From an uncultured Caryophanales bacterium (GTDB lineage Bacteria; Bacillota_I; Bacilli_A; RFN20; CAG-826): 64,000 nucleotides of DNA. The notes under the pieces were generated by a model, which was not told the origin of the DNA, made no database searches, and saw nothing but the letters and a program-made list of their open reading frames with translations. The position numbers were made by a program, and so were the translations under genes. Below, one piece after another: positions 18,041 through 25,787 of this stretch. The stretch lies in assembly GCA_905197045.1 (NCBI GenBank), contig CAJJXG010000002.1, positions 65,437 through 129,436 of the forward strand. The letters are read 5' to 3'. Position 1 is the stretch's first letter, and the number at the start of each line of letters is the position of its first letter.

Positions 18041-18247
18041 TTACAGTGTAAAAACATTTTAGGACTTGCCAAAGTCTGAAAAATGTTTTATAAATTAAGT
18101 ACATAGAGATAAAAATCTCGAATTAAAGAAAACAGCAAATCGATAATAAAGCTGTTAAACAAAGAGAATAGGATTCAGTGCCTATTAACGTCATCAATGT
18201 TTGGATGATAGAAAAAAAGAGCTGTGTAAAGAAACAGTTCTTTTTTT
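18041..18247 (+). ncRNA. Candidate structured RNA downstream of nrdB
   Basis: A 200-base gap is full of hairpins: 18051-18089 (AAAACATTTT / AAAATGTTTT plus an inner GGACTT / AAGTCT), 18106-18119 (GAGAT / ATCTC), 18131-18156 (AACAGC / GCTGTT), 18167-18186 (AATAGG / CCTATT), 18191-18208 (TCATC / GATGA), ending at a strong terminator. No open frame with a ribosome site is present. The first hairpin, followed by TTTTATAAATT, could simply terminate nrdB, with the small RNA starting after it. It does not match the conserved cores of SRP RNA, tmRNA or RNase P RNA that I know. Whether it is an independent RNA or an nrdB tail is open. Confidence 0.45.
18212..18247 (+). terminator. Rho-independent terminator
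   Basis: Stem GAGCTGT / ACAGTTC (one G-U pair) extended by seven A-T pairs; the 3' arm ends in a run of seven T. It ends the candidate RNA or the nrdB transcript. Confidence 0.85.
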
Positions 18248-18282
18248 AGCAAATTAAAAGCGAAACAATGCCTGTTTCGCTT
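18248..18282 (-). terminator. Terminator of udk (minus strand)
   Basis: Perfect ten-pair stem AAGCGAAACA / TGTTTCGCTT with a five-base loop. On the minus strand it is followed by TTAATTTGC and then by the T-rich complement of the neighbouring terminator. Confidence 0.75.
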
Positions 18283-18307
18283 AATAAATTAACTTTATAA
18301 ATATTTT

Positions 18308-18931
18308 TTATTTTATTTTACCGTTCATCACGTCTTTTAAAACAGCACAAATAACTTCAATTGATTTATTATCATACCCATCGTTATTAACGATTAAATC
18401 AGCATAATATTGAGAAGGGCCGATAATTTCTTCATACATTGGTTGAACAGTAGAGAAGTATTGATTAACAATAGAATTTTGATCACGACCTCTTTCATGA
18501 ATATCTCTATCCATTCTTCTTAAAAGACGTCTTTCTCGACTAGCATTAATGAAGATTTTTAAATCACCAAGTTCTCTAACATCTTTATTAACAAGCGCCA
18601 TAATCCCTTCAACTATAATGAGTTTATTAGGAACTACATGAACAACTTTTTCTGCACGATTATGTGCAACGTAATCATAAGTAGGTTTATCAACAGGCTT
18701 ATCATCTTTTAAAAGAGCAAGTTGAAGTCTCATTAGTTTCCAATCGAAAGCTTTTGGATGATCAAAATTTTGTTTCTTTCTTTCCTCTAATGTTAAATTT
18801 GAAAGGTCCTTATAATAATCATCAATAGAGAAGTGGGTGATATTATCGCTTCCTAGTTTTTCGATTACTTGATCAATAACGTAAGTTTTTCCACTGGCGG
18901 ATCCTCCGCCTACTAATACTATTTTTGCCAT
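18308..18931 (-). CDS. udk: Uridine kinase
   Basis: Phosphorylates uridine and cytidine to their monophosphates in pyrimidine salvage. It has 207 residues, the usual length. Walker A is GGGSASGKT at about 8-16. SIDDYYKD holds the substrate-binding Asp, followed by FDHPKAFDW, TYDYVAHNR and IIVEGIMAL, all diagnostic of the Udk family. RRMDRDIHERGRD is the lid region. It is transcribed away from degV; the shared upstream region carries an 11-base repeat array. Confidence 0.95.
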   Translation of the reverse strand: MAKIVLVGGGSASGKTYVIDQVIEKLGSDNITHFSIDDYYKDLSNLTLEERKKQNFDHPKAFDWKLMRLQLALLKDDKPVDKPTYDYVAHNRAEKVVHVVPNKLIIVEGIMALVNKDVRELGDLKIFINASRERRLLRRMDRDIHERGRDQNSIVNQYFSTVQPMYEEIIGPSQYYADLIVNNDGYDNKSIEVICAVLKDVMNGKIK

Positions 18932-19029
18932 TTTTATGTGCCCTTATGATTTTAACATGTTATTAGATTAATTAACATTTATTTTTAATATATGTAAAAT
19001 TTAACAAAATTAACATATTTAGTTGTTTA

Positions 19030-19073
19030 TTAGTAGAAAATTAGTCGATTTTTTGTAGATAATAAGTAGTTAA
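19030..19073 (-). promoter_or_regulatory. Four 11-base phased repeats between udk and degV
   Basis: Four consecutive 11-mers: TTAGTAGAAAA, TTAGTCGATTT, TTTGTAGATAA and TAAGTAGTTAA. Read on the minus strand the first is TTTTCTACTAA, the same unit found upstream of nrdA and nrdB. The array is centred in the divergent region and lies upstream of a TATAAT box at 19109 pointing toward degV. It could control either gene. The rest of this gap (18932-19179) is A/T-rich with imperfect inverted repeats and no open frame. Confidence 0.5.
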
Positions 19074-19179
19074 AATATTATCTTGTTTTAAATTTTAGAA
19101 ATTAACTCTATAATTTTAGTGAGTATGGGGTTATTTATATTAATTTTTGTATTTTAAATACACGAAACGGAGAATTTAA

Positions 19180-20010
19180 ATGAAATATAGGATATGTGTA
19201 GATAGTAGTTCCAATTTGTTAAATAATCACATTATTGATAGTGATGTTGGTTTTAATGTCGTACCTTTAACAATTAGAGTAGGTAAAGAAGAATACGTCG
19301 ATAACGATGAGCTTAACGTCGATAACCTTTTAAAAGAAGTTGAATTATCAAAGGAAGCTTGCACATCTTCTTGTCCATCTCCTCAAGATTTTTTAAATCA
19401 TTTTGAGGATGCTGAATATGTAATATGTGTAACGATTTCTCAAAAATTAAGTGGATGCTATAACAGTGCATGCGTTGCACGCGAAATGAGTAATAACAAA
19501 GACAATATTTTAATTGTCGATAGTATGTTAACAGCTGGAGCTATGCGATTAATCGTTGATAAAGCTTATCAACTTATTAAAAGTGGCAAAGAATTTAACG
19601 AAATCAAAAAAGAATTATTAAAGTATCGTGATTCCATTCAATTATTATTCGTTTTAGATAAGTTTGATAATTTAGTTAAAAACGGACGTATGAGTAAGGT
19701 TGTTGCTTTTATTGCTCAACTTGCTGCTATTAAACCACTTTGTTATGGAGAGGGTGGAGAAATTAAAATTAAAGAAAAAGTAAGAACTATTAAAGGCGTT
19801 TTAAAGCGTCTTGTTCATAACATTGGTTTAATGTGTCCTGTTACAAAAGGTAGAGTTTGTGTTATTTCACATACACAAAATAAAGAAAGTGCTCTTCTTT
19901 TAAAATCACTTATTGAAGAAGAGTATGAATTTGATTCCATTATTGTAGAAGACAATCGTGGACTATGCGCATTTTACGCTTTAAGTGGTGGCTTACTAGT
20001 AAGTTTTTAA
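19180..20010 (+). CDS. DegV-family fatty-acid-binding protein
   Basis: DegV fold protein of 276 residues. The N-terminal domain begins with the family hallmark CVDSSSNLL, followed by VPLTIRVG, and TSCPSPQDF, ISQKLSGCYNSA and VDSMLTAGAMR, which line the lipid pocket. The C-terminal domain has LFVLDKFDNLVKNGRMSKV. In Firmicutes such proteins (FakB) carry fatty acids to the kinase FakA; no fakA is in this window. The ribosome site is weak (CGGAGAA, nine bases from ATG). Which fatty acid or lipid it binds cannot be told. Confidence 0.9.
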   Translation: MKYRICVDSSSNLLNNHIIDSDVGFNVVPLTIRVGKEEYVDNDELNVDNLLKEVELSKEACTSSCPSPQDFLNHFEDAEYVICVTISQKLSGCYNSACVAREMSNNKDNILIVDSMLTAGAMRLIVDKAYQLIKSGKEFNEIKKELLKYRDSIQLLFVLDKFDNLVKNGRMSKVVAFIAQLAAIKPLCYGEGGEIKIKEKVRTIKGVLKRLVHNIGLMCPVTKGRVCVISHTQNKESALLLKSLIEEEYEFDSIIVEDNRGLCAFYALSGGLLVSF

Positions 20011-20031
20011 CTATAAAAAGATAATAAATTT

Positions 20032-20047
20032 TGGTATAGTAATTGAC
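20032..20047 (+). promoter_or_regulatory. Extended -10 promoter giving a leaderless mRNA
   Basis: TGGTATAGT is an extended -10 element whose last base is seven bases before the ATG of the next gene. Transcription would start at or next to that ATG, and no Shine-Dalgarno is present. It would drive the 116-residue protein and the cmk-der-gpsA operon. Confidence 0.5.
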
Positions 20048-20398
20048 ATGAGAAAGCACGTTACTAGAACCGAAAAATATAAAGACTATAGAGAAGAAAT
20101 TAAAAATTCTTCTCTTTCTTTTGATAAGGAAAACGCGCCGAAAAAAGAATCAAAAACCATCTCGCAAGTTTTAAAAGAAACTAAGGTTAGTTTAACTGCT
20201 AAAAATCAAACGCTAAATAAACATTTCTATGACAAAAAAGAAGAAAAGCAGTTAGAAAAATCTGTTTATGATATCTATACATCTAAAAGAAGATGGAGAA
20301 GATTCTTTTATTTTATCTTTGTAGTAGTTTTAATTGCTGCTTTAATAGTGCTTGTTCTCTTTTTAGGTAATAAATATTTGGGGTTTAATTTATGGTAA
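20048..20398 (+). CDS. Single-pass membrane protein, unknown
   Basis: Protein of 116 residues with a strongly charged N-terminal 80 residues (many Lys, Glu), a basic stretch (SKRRWRRFFYF) and one membrane helix at about 87-110. This topology puts the charged part in the cytoplasm. Its stop overlaps the cmk start (ATGGTAA), so the two are translationally coupled. No family recognised. It appears to begin a leaderless transcript. Confidence 0.6.
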   Translation: MRKHVTRTEKYKDYREEIKNSSLSFDKENAPKKESKTISQVLKETKVSLTAKNQTLNKHFYDKKEEKQLEKSVYDIYTSKRRWRRFFYFIFVVVLIAALIVLVLFLGNKYLGFNLW

Positions 20399-21066
20399 AG
20401 AATTATTCAATCGCTATCGATGGGCCAAGTGCTAGTGGAAAAAGTACAGTTGCAAAATTAATCGCAAAAAAATTAAATTTTACTTATATTGATACAGGAG
20501 CAATGTATCGTGCTTTTACGCTTGCAGTAATTGAGGCAAATCTTAATCCTAAAAGTGAAAAGGAGAGTGATTCCTTAATTGGAAAAATTTCGATCTCTTT
20601 TGATGAAGCTAATCATATTACTTTAAATGATGTCGATGTTTCTCAAAGAGTTCGAGAAAATGATGTTGCAAATAATGTAAGTTATATCGCTAGTTATAAA
20701 AATATTCGTTTACATCTTGTCGATTTACAAAGAAAGATTGCTGAAAATAAAAGCGTTGTGATGGATGGAAGAGATATTGGAACTTACGTTTTACCAAATG
20801 CTGATTTAAAGATTTATCAAATAGCTACTGCTGAAGAAAGAGCAAAAAGAAGATATAAAGAAAATCTTGAAAAAGGCATTGAAACTACTTATGAAGATTG
20901 TTTAAAAAATATCAATACTCGTGATTATATTGATTCACATCGTTCATTTTGTCCGCTCCATCCAGCTGAAGATAGCGTTGAAGTTAACACAACAAATATG
21001 TCTATTGAAGAAGTTGTTGATACAATTATTAATATTGCTAAAGAAAGAGGAATAGTTAGTGAGTAA
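20392..21066 (+). CDS. cmk: Cytidylate kinase
   Basis: Phosphorylates CMP and dCMP using ATP. It has 224 residues, typical of the long bacterial form. Walker A GPSASGKST is at 11-19, then DTGAMYRAFTL, the CMP-binding region with SQRVRENDV, and VVMDGRDIGT with PNADLKIYQIA. The C-terminal NTRDYIDSHR motif is conserved. It overlaps the next gene by eight bases. Together with udk it completes pyrimidine salvage to CDP/UDP, feeding nrdAB. Confidence 0.95.
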   Translation: MVKNYSIAIDGPSASGKSTVAKLIAKKLNFTYIDTGAMYRAFTLAVIEANLNPKSEKESDSLIGKISISFDEANHITLNDVDVSQRVRENDVANNVSYIASYKNIRLHLVDLQRKIAENKSVVMDGRDIGTYVLPNADLKIYQIATAEERAKRRYKENLEKGIETTYEDCLKNINTRDYIDSHRSFCPLHPAEDSVEVNTTNMSIEEVVDTIINIAKERGIVSE

Positions 21067-22366
21067 AAAACTTGTTGCTATAGTTGGTGCTCCTAGTGTT
21101 GGGAAATCAACAATATTTAATCGAATAATTGGCGAAAGAAAATCTATCATCGAATCACAAAGGGGTGTTACTCGTGATCGAATTTATGCTCATGCAAGTT
21201 GGTTGACTCGCCCTTTTAATGTTGTCGATACAGGTGGAATTGAAGTTGAAAATCGCCCATTCCAAGAACAAATTAGAGCTCAAGTTGAAATCGCAATTGA
21301 TGAAGCAGATATTATTGTTGTTGTAGTTGATGGTAAAATTGGCTTAACAGATGATGACCAAATGGTTGCTAGAATGTTATATAAAACTGATAAGCCAATA
21401 ATTTTAGCGGTTAATAAAATCGATGATGCTCATTTAAAAAATAACGTCTATGAATTTTATTCTTTAGGGCTTGGCGATCCTATTCCTGTAAGCGGAGCAC
21501 ATGGGGTTGGTATTGGAGATATTTTAGACAAAATAGTTTCTTATATTCCAGAAGATGAAGACAGTGAAGATAGTGACGAAATTAAATTTTCTATTATTGG
21601 ACAGCCTAATGTTGGTAAATCTAGTTTATGTAATGCCATTTTAAATGAAGAAAGAGTTATTGTTTCAAATATTGAAGGAACAACTCGTGATGCTATTGAT
21701 ACACCATTTAAAAGAAATGAAAGGGATTATGTTGTAATTGATACAGCTGGTCTTAAAAAAAGAGGCAAAATTTATGAAGCGATAGATAAATTTGCTGCCT
21801 TAAGAGCTTTAAGAGCAATCGATAATAGTGATATTGCTTTACTTGTTATTGATGGCGAAAAAGGCATTACTGAACAAGATAAACACGTTGTTGGCTATGC
21901 AGTTGAAGCAAAAAAAGCCATTATTTTAGTTGTTAATAAATGGGACTTAGTTAAAAAAGATAACAATACACAAGCTGAATTTACTAAAAATATTCGTAAA
22001 GAATTTAAATTTTTAGATTATGCTCCAGTAATTTATTTAAGTGCTTTAAATAAGACAAAAGTTAATGATTTATTTTCTCTTATTAACCAAGTTTATGAAT
22101 CATACATTTTCCAAATTAAAACTAGTGTTTTAAATGAAATTATTCAAGAAGCGCAAATGATGAATGAATCTCCAGATTTTAATGGAGGAAGAGTTCGTAT
22201 ATATTATGCTCAACAAGTAGCTAGTAAGCCTTTAACAATAGCTCTATTTGTTAATGATCCTCATTTCATGCATTTTTCCTATATGCGCTATATTGAAAAT
22301 CGAATTAGAGAATCTTTTGAGCTTATGGGCTCGCCTATCAATCTTGTTTTAAGGAAAAGAAAATAA
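21059..22366 (+). CDS. der: Ribosome assembly GTPase Der (EngA)
   Basis: Double-G-domain GTPase needed for 50S subunit maturation, 435 residues. First G domain: GAPSVGKST, DTGG, NKID. Second G domain: GQPNVGKSS, DTAGLKKRG, NKWD. A C-terminal KH-like domain follows (about 350-435, ending in basic residues). The start is GTG, overlapping the cmk end. Order cmk-der-gpsA matches Bacillus. Confidence 0.96.
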   Translation: MSKKLVAIVGAPSVGKSTIFNRIIGERKSIIESQRGVTRDRIYAHASWLTRPFNVVDTGGIEVENRPFQEQIRAQVEIAIDEADIIVVVVDGKIGLTDDDQMVARMLYKTDKPIILAVNKIDDAHLKNNVYEFYSLGLGDPIPVSGAHGVGIGDILDKIVSYIPEDEDSEDSDEIKFSIIGQPNVGKSSLCNAILNEERVIVSNIEGTTRDAIDTPFKRNERDYVVIDTAGLKKRGKIYEAIDKFAALRALRAIDNSDIALLVIDGEKGITEQDKHVVGYAVEAKKAIILVVNKWDLVKKDNNTQAEFTKNIRKEFKFLDYAPVIYLSALNKTKVNDLFSLINQVYESYIFQIKTSVLNEIIQEAQMMNESPDFNGGRVRIYYAQQVASKPLTIALFVNDPHFMHFSYMRYIENRIRESFELMGSPINLVLRKRK

Positions 22367-23367
22367 TGAAAATTTTTACTATTGGTAGTGGCGCTTGGGG
22401 CCTTGCTTTAAGTAATGTTTTAGCAGAAAATGGCAACGAAGTATTTGCTTATACTCGTCATGAAGAAAGTGAAAATGAAATAAATAACGAGCATAGTTTA
22501 ATTAAATATCTTCCTAACATTAAACTGAATTCAAAAATTTTTGCAGTTAGAGACTATTCATCTATAAATGAAGCTGATTATCTTTTATTAGCAGTTCCTA
22601 GTAAAAGTGTAAAAGATACAATTGTTGTTTTAAATAATGTTTTAAATAAAAAAATAAAAATTATAAATGCCACTAAAGGTCTTGAACCTTCGACAAATAA
22701 AAGAATCCAAGAATATATCTTTTCTAATTTAAAAAGTGAATTTTTGGGTGAAGTGGCTTCGATTTTAGGACCTGGTTTTGCAAAAGAAGTTTGCCTTCAT
22801 AATTTAACGTGTTTAAATAGTGTTTCAACTTCTTTAACTTTTGCAAAAGAAGTTCAAAATTTATTCTCTAATAACTATTTTAGGGTATACGTCAGTAATG
22901 ATGTTATTGGAGCAGAATATGCTTCTAGTATTAAAAATGCGATTGCAATTGCTAGTGGCTTGATGAAAGGTTTAGGTTATAACGAAAATACTAAATCAGC
23001 TTTAATTACTCGTGGTCTTGCCGAAATGACGCGTTTTGGCCTTAAAATGGGGGCTAATAAAGACACTTTTTTTGGACTTACAGGGGTTGGCGATTTAGTT
23101 TTAACGTGTAATTCTAATGAATCTAGAAATTTTACTTTTGGCTATTTAATCGGCAAAAGACAAGATGCAAAAAAAGTTATTGAAGAAAATAAGATTACAA
23201 TTGAAGGTTTATATACTATTAAAGTAATTCATGATTTAGCAAACACCTATCACATTGAAACGCCAATCATTAATGCTTTATATGATATTTTATATGAATA
23301 TAAAGATATTAGATTAACCGTTCAAAACTTAATGCTTCGTCCTTTAAAAATGGAAAGCTTTGAATAA
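22366..23367 (+). CDS. gpsA: Glycerol-3-phosphate dehydrogenase [NAD(P)+]
   Basis: Makes sn-glycerol 3-phosphate from dihydroxyacetone phosphate for phospholipid synthesis. It has 333 residues. The Rossmann motif is GSGAWGLALSNVL at about 7-19; NATKGLEP, GPGFAKEV, the catalytic Lys in SIKNAIAIASG and GLTGVGDLVLTC follow. Start ATG shares one base with the der stop (TAATG). It would supply the backbone for PgsA and glycolipid synthesis elsewhere in this window. Confidence 0.95.
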   Translation: MKIFTIGSGAWGLALSNVLAENGNEVFAYTRHEESENEINNEHSLIKYLPNIKLNSKIFAVRDYSSINEADYLLLAVPSKSVKDTIVVLNNVLNKKIKIINATKGLEPSTNKRIQEYIFSNLKSEFLGEVASILGPGFAKEVCLHNLTCLNSVSTSLTFAKEVQNLFSNNYFRVYVSNDVIGAEYASSIKNAIAIASGLMKGLGYNENTKSALITRGLAEMTRFGLKMGANKDTFFGLTGVGDLVLTCNSNESRNFTFGYLIGKRQDAKKVIEENKITIEGLYTIKVIHDLANTYHIETPIINALYDILYEYKDIRLTVQNLMLRPLKMESFE

Positions 23368-23456
23368 TCTTGATTATCTTTAATTTATTAAGTTATAAGT
23401 AAAAATGTTAAGAGTAAATAAAACTATAAAAAAGAAGCAAAAAAAGAATAAATAAA

Positions 23457-23477
23457 ACGAGAGTAATCGTCTTTTTT
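23457..23477 (+). terminator. Weak terminator after gpsA
   Basis: Short stem ACGA / TCGT with a six-base loop, followed by C and seven T. The stem is only four pairs, so efficiency is doubtful, but it is the only candidate between gpsA and the HU gene. Confidence 0.3.
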
Positions 23478-23501
23478 TCGTTGAGTTAGTGTTATTTAAT
23501 A

Positions 23502-23530
23502 TTGATTAAGATAAATTTACGTGTTTTAAT
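23502..23530 (+). promoter_or_regulatory. Promoter of the HU gene
   Basis: TTGATT, a 17-base spacer and TTTAAT, with the start expected just before the AAAAAAGGGAGAAAG ribosome site of the HU gene. Confidence 0.6.
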
Positions 23531-23550
23531 TAAGAAAAAAGGGAGAAAGT

Positions 23551-23826
23551 ATGAATAAAGCAGATTTAGTTGTAGCTATTTCGGAGGCTTATGGCTCCAG
23601 TAAAAAAGACGCAGAGAAATTTATAGACATCTTATTTGAAGAGATACAACAATGCTTATCTCGTGGAGAAGAAGTCAAAATTTCTGGTTTTGGTGTTTTC
23701 CAAGTAAAAAGTAGAAAATCACGTACAGGAACAAGCCCTGTTGGAAATCACGAAAAAATCGTAATCCCTGCAACCAAAACTATTGGATTTAAGCCAAGCA
23801 AAGGTCTCAAACAAAGCGTTAAATAG
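23551..23826 (+). CDS. hup: HU-type DNA-binding protein
   Basis: Small basic nucleoid protein of 91 residues that binds and bends DNA as a dimer. N-terminal helices (MNKADLVVAISEAYG) are followed by GEEVKISGFGVFQVK and the DNA-clasping arm SRTGTSPVG, ending GFKPSKGLKQSVK. The arm lacks the usual RNP... Pro pattern in part (TGTSPVG instead of GRNPQTG), but the fold-defining residues are kept. It has a strong ribosome site, its own promoter and a terminator, consistent with high monocistronic expression. Position after gpsA matches Bacillus. Confidence 0.93.
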   Translation: MNKADLVVAISEAYGSSKKDAEKFIDILFEEIQQCLSRGEEVKISGFGVFQVKSRKSRTGTSPVGNHEKIVIPATKTIGFKPSKGLKQSVK

Positions 23827-23853
23827 TCAAAGTTAATTTGGCATAATCTTTAT

Positions 23854-23886
23854 AAATTTCGCTTATTAGCTTTAAGCGAAATTTTT
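23854..23886 (+). terminator. Terminator of the HU gene
   Basis: Perfect 11-pair stem AAATTTCGCTT / AAGCGAAATTT with a nine-base loop, followed by TT. Confidence 0.85.
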
Positions 23887-23930
23887 GTGTTATCTATAAA
23901 TTAAAAGCTAAAAATAAAAATTAATATAAT

Positions 23931-23958
23931 TTGTATTTTTATAAATTTCATTTATAAT
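23931..23958 (+). promoter_or_regulatory. Promoter for a leaderless nucleotidyltransferase mRNA
   Basis: TTGTAT, a 16-base spacer and TATAAT. The -10 box ends eight bases before the GTG start, so transcription should begin at or one or two bases before the start codon. No Shine-Dalgarno is possible in this arrangement. Confidence 0.6.
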
Positions 23959-23966
23959 TCAAAATT

Positions 23967-24602
23967 GTGAATGAAATTTTTGATGAATTAAAAACTCTTT
24001 TTAACAAAAATAATTATCGTTTATACATGATTGGATCAACTAGTCGTGATTTTTTGTTAAAAAGAGAAATAGAAGATTATGATTTTGTAACTGATGCAAC
24101 GCCTGATGAAGTGTTAACTTTTTTAAACTGTAATGATACCTTCAAAAAATATGGAACACTTTCTTTAAGGAAAAACGGAAAACATATTGATATAGTTTCT
24201 TTAAGAAAAGAAAGCGCTTATTTAGATGCTCGTCATCCTAGTAAAATTGAGTTTATTAAAGATATAAATGAAGACTATAAAAGGCGTGATTTTACAATTA
24301 ATGCTATATATATTGATGAAAAATATCATGTAGCTGAAATTTCTGAGCTTGGTTTATCTGATTTAAATAATCGCATTTTACGTTTTATTGGAGAAGCTCA
24401 AAAAAGAGTAAAAGAAGATCCTTTAAGAATTTTAAGAGCTAAACGATTTATTGTAGAATATAATCTAGAGGTTGAAAAAGAAACACTTAAAGCATTAAAA
24501 GAGAATGTTAATCTTCTTTCCTTAATTAAAGAAGGAAAGATTTTGGAAGAAAAAAAGAAATTTGAAAAAATAGCGAAAGGGAAACACTATGAATTTAAAT
24601 AA
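23967..24602 (+). CDS. Short CCA tRNA nucleotidyltransferase / poly(A) polymerase-like protein
   Basis: Class II nucleotidyltransferase head. GSTSRDFLL, the metal-binding pair in DYDFVTDA, RRDFTINA and DPLRILRAKRF are all conserved, so the catalytic and nucleotide-binding parts are intact. The protein is only 211 residues; bacterial CCA-adding enzymes and poly(A) polymerases are about 400. The C-terminal body and tail that hold the tRNA are absent: after about residue 185 it ends in a Lys/Glu-rich helix. The 14-base overlap with dnaD shows the end is not a sequencing break. It may be a minimal CCA enzyme or have a different polymerase role. GTG start, apparently leaderless. Confidence 0.8.
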   Translation: MNEIFDELKTLFNKNNYRLYMIGSTSRDFLLKREIEDYDFVTDATPDEVLTFLNCNDTFKKYGTLSLRKNGKHIDIVSLRKESAYLDARHPSKIEFIKDINEDYKRRDFTINAIYIDEKYHVAEISELGLSDLNNRILRFIGEAQKRVKEDPLRILRAKRFIVEYNLEVEKETLKALKENVNLLSLIKEGKILEEKKKFEKIAKGKHYEFK

Positions 24603-25161
24603 CGCTAACGCCATAAACTTTTCTTATTTATTAATTGATTTATATAAGAAAGTTCCATTAACTGAAGAAGAACTTGTTGTTATATTAGTTCTTGATCATT
24701 TAATCTCACAAGGCAATAAATTAATTAGTTCTTCAACATTAGCCTTAAATATGAATTATGAAGAAAAAAAGATTGATGATATTTTAGCTAAACTTTATGA
24801 AAGAAAAGTTATTGATATTGTTATTGAACCTACAGGACTTACAATATCAATTGATCCTTTAAAAAAGATTTTATATAAAAAGTTTGAAGAAAGTATTTTT
24901 TCTAATGAAGAGCTTAAAGAAAATGAAGAAGCCGAAAAATTAAGAAGTGAAGTTTATGAATCACTTGAAGAACTTTTTAAACGCTCTTTAACTCCAGTAG
25001 AGATTAATCGCGTTAGTGATTGGCTAGCCGATAAAGAAAATTTTGAATATATCAAGGAAGCTTTAAAAGAAGCTAAAGCTAAAAATTACATTTCTATTAA
25101 TCAAATTGATAAAGCGATTATTAGAAGAATTCGTCAAGCAGTATTAAATGAAAACAAATGA
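24589..25161 (+). CDS. dnaD: DnaD-like replication initiation protein
   Basis: Protein of 190 residues with an N-terminal winged-helix region (about 15-85) and a C-terminal DnaD/DnaB2 domain (about 105-185, with LTPVEINRVSDWL and IKEALKEAKAKN). The DnaD domain remodels DNA during primosome loading. Slightly shorter than the Bacillus protein (232). It overlaps the upstream gene and also nth (ATGA-type overlap). dnaD-nth is a conserved Bacilli pair and supports the assignment. Confidence 0.88.
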   Translation: MNLNNANAINFSYLLIDLYKKVPLTEEELVVILVLDHLISQGNKLISSSTLALNMNYEEKKIDDILAKLYERKVIDIVIEPTGLTISIDPLKKILYKKFEESIFSNEELKENEEAEKLRSEVYESLEELFKRSLTPVEINRVSDWLADKENFEYIKEALKEAKAKNYISINQIDKAIIRRIRQAVLNENK

Positions 25162-25787
25162 CTAGAGAAGAAAAGTGCATAATCATAGAAAAATATCTTG
25201 ATGAAATCTTGCCTGATCCAGGATGTGAATTAACTTATAATTCCGACTATGGTTTTTTAATTGCAGTAATGTTAAGCGCCCAATGCACTGACAAAAAAGT
25301 TAATCTAGTAACTAAACCATTTTTTGAAAAATATCATAGTCTAGAAGAAATTGATGCCTTATCTATTGAAGAAATTGAAGATAATATTAAATCACTTGGT
25401 TTATATAAAAATAAGGCTAAAAATTTAAAAGGGATTGCTCATGAACTTTTAACTCGCTTTAATGGGAAAGTGCCTCAAGATAAAAATGAATTAATGTCTT
25501 TACCAGGAGTTGGTAATAAAACGGCAAACGTAGTGCGTGTTGAGTTATTTAAAATTCCTGAGTTTCCGGTTGATACGCATGTTGAGCGTCTTGCTAAACG
25601 CTTTAAATTAGCTGATAAAAGTGATGATGTTTTAACAGTTGAAAATAAACTTAAAAAAGATTTTAAAAAAGAAAACTGGATTAAATTACATCATCAATTT
25701 ATTCATTTTGGTCGCTATTATTGTAAAGCTATTTCACCTAAATGCGATGGATGTAAATTAGCTGGAATTTGTACAAAAAACTTTTAA
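25158..25787 (+). CDS. nth: Endonuclease III (DNA glycosylase/AP lyase)
   Basis: Base-excision repair enzyme for oxidised pyrimidines, 209 residues. Helix-hairpin-helix LPGVGNKTANVV holds the catalytic Lys; the catalytic Asp is in FPVDTHVERLAKRF. The C-terminal Fe-S loop has the exact spacing Cys-x6-Cys-x2-Cys-x5-Cys (CKAISPKCDGCKLAGIC). The last four bases overlap the end of the convergent recU gene. The Fe-S cluster would depend on the suf genes in this window. Confidence 0.96.
   Translation: MTREEKCIIIEKYLDEILPDPGCELTYNSDYGFLIAVMLSAQCTDKKVNLVTKPFFEKYHSLEEIDALSIEEIEDNIKSLGLYKNKAKNLKGIAHELLTRFNGKVPQDKNELMSLPGVGNKTANVVRVELFKIPEFPVDTHVERLAKRFKLADKSDDVLTVENKLKKDFKKENWIKLHHQFIHFGRYYCKAISPKCDGCKLAGICTKNF

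Noticed and set aside
18041..18247. SRP RNA, tmRNA or 6S RNA for the structured gap
   Set aside because: The SRP GGAAGGAAGCAGCC-like core and the tmRNA tag/tRNA-like parts are absent, and I could not fit the 6S long-bubble layout.
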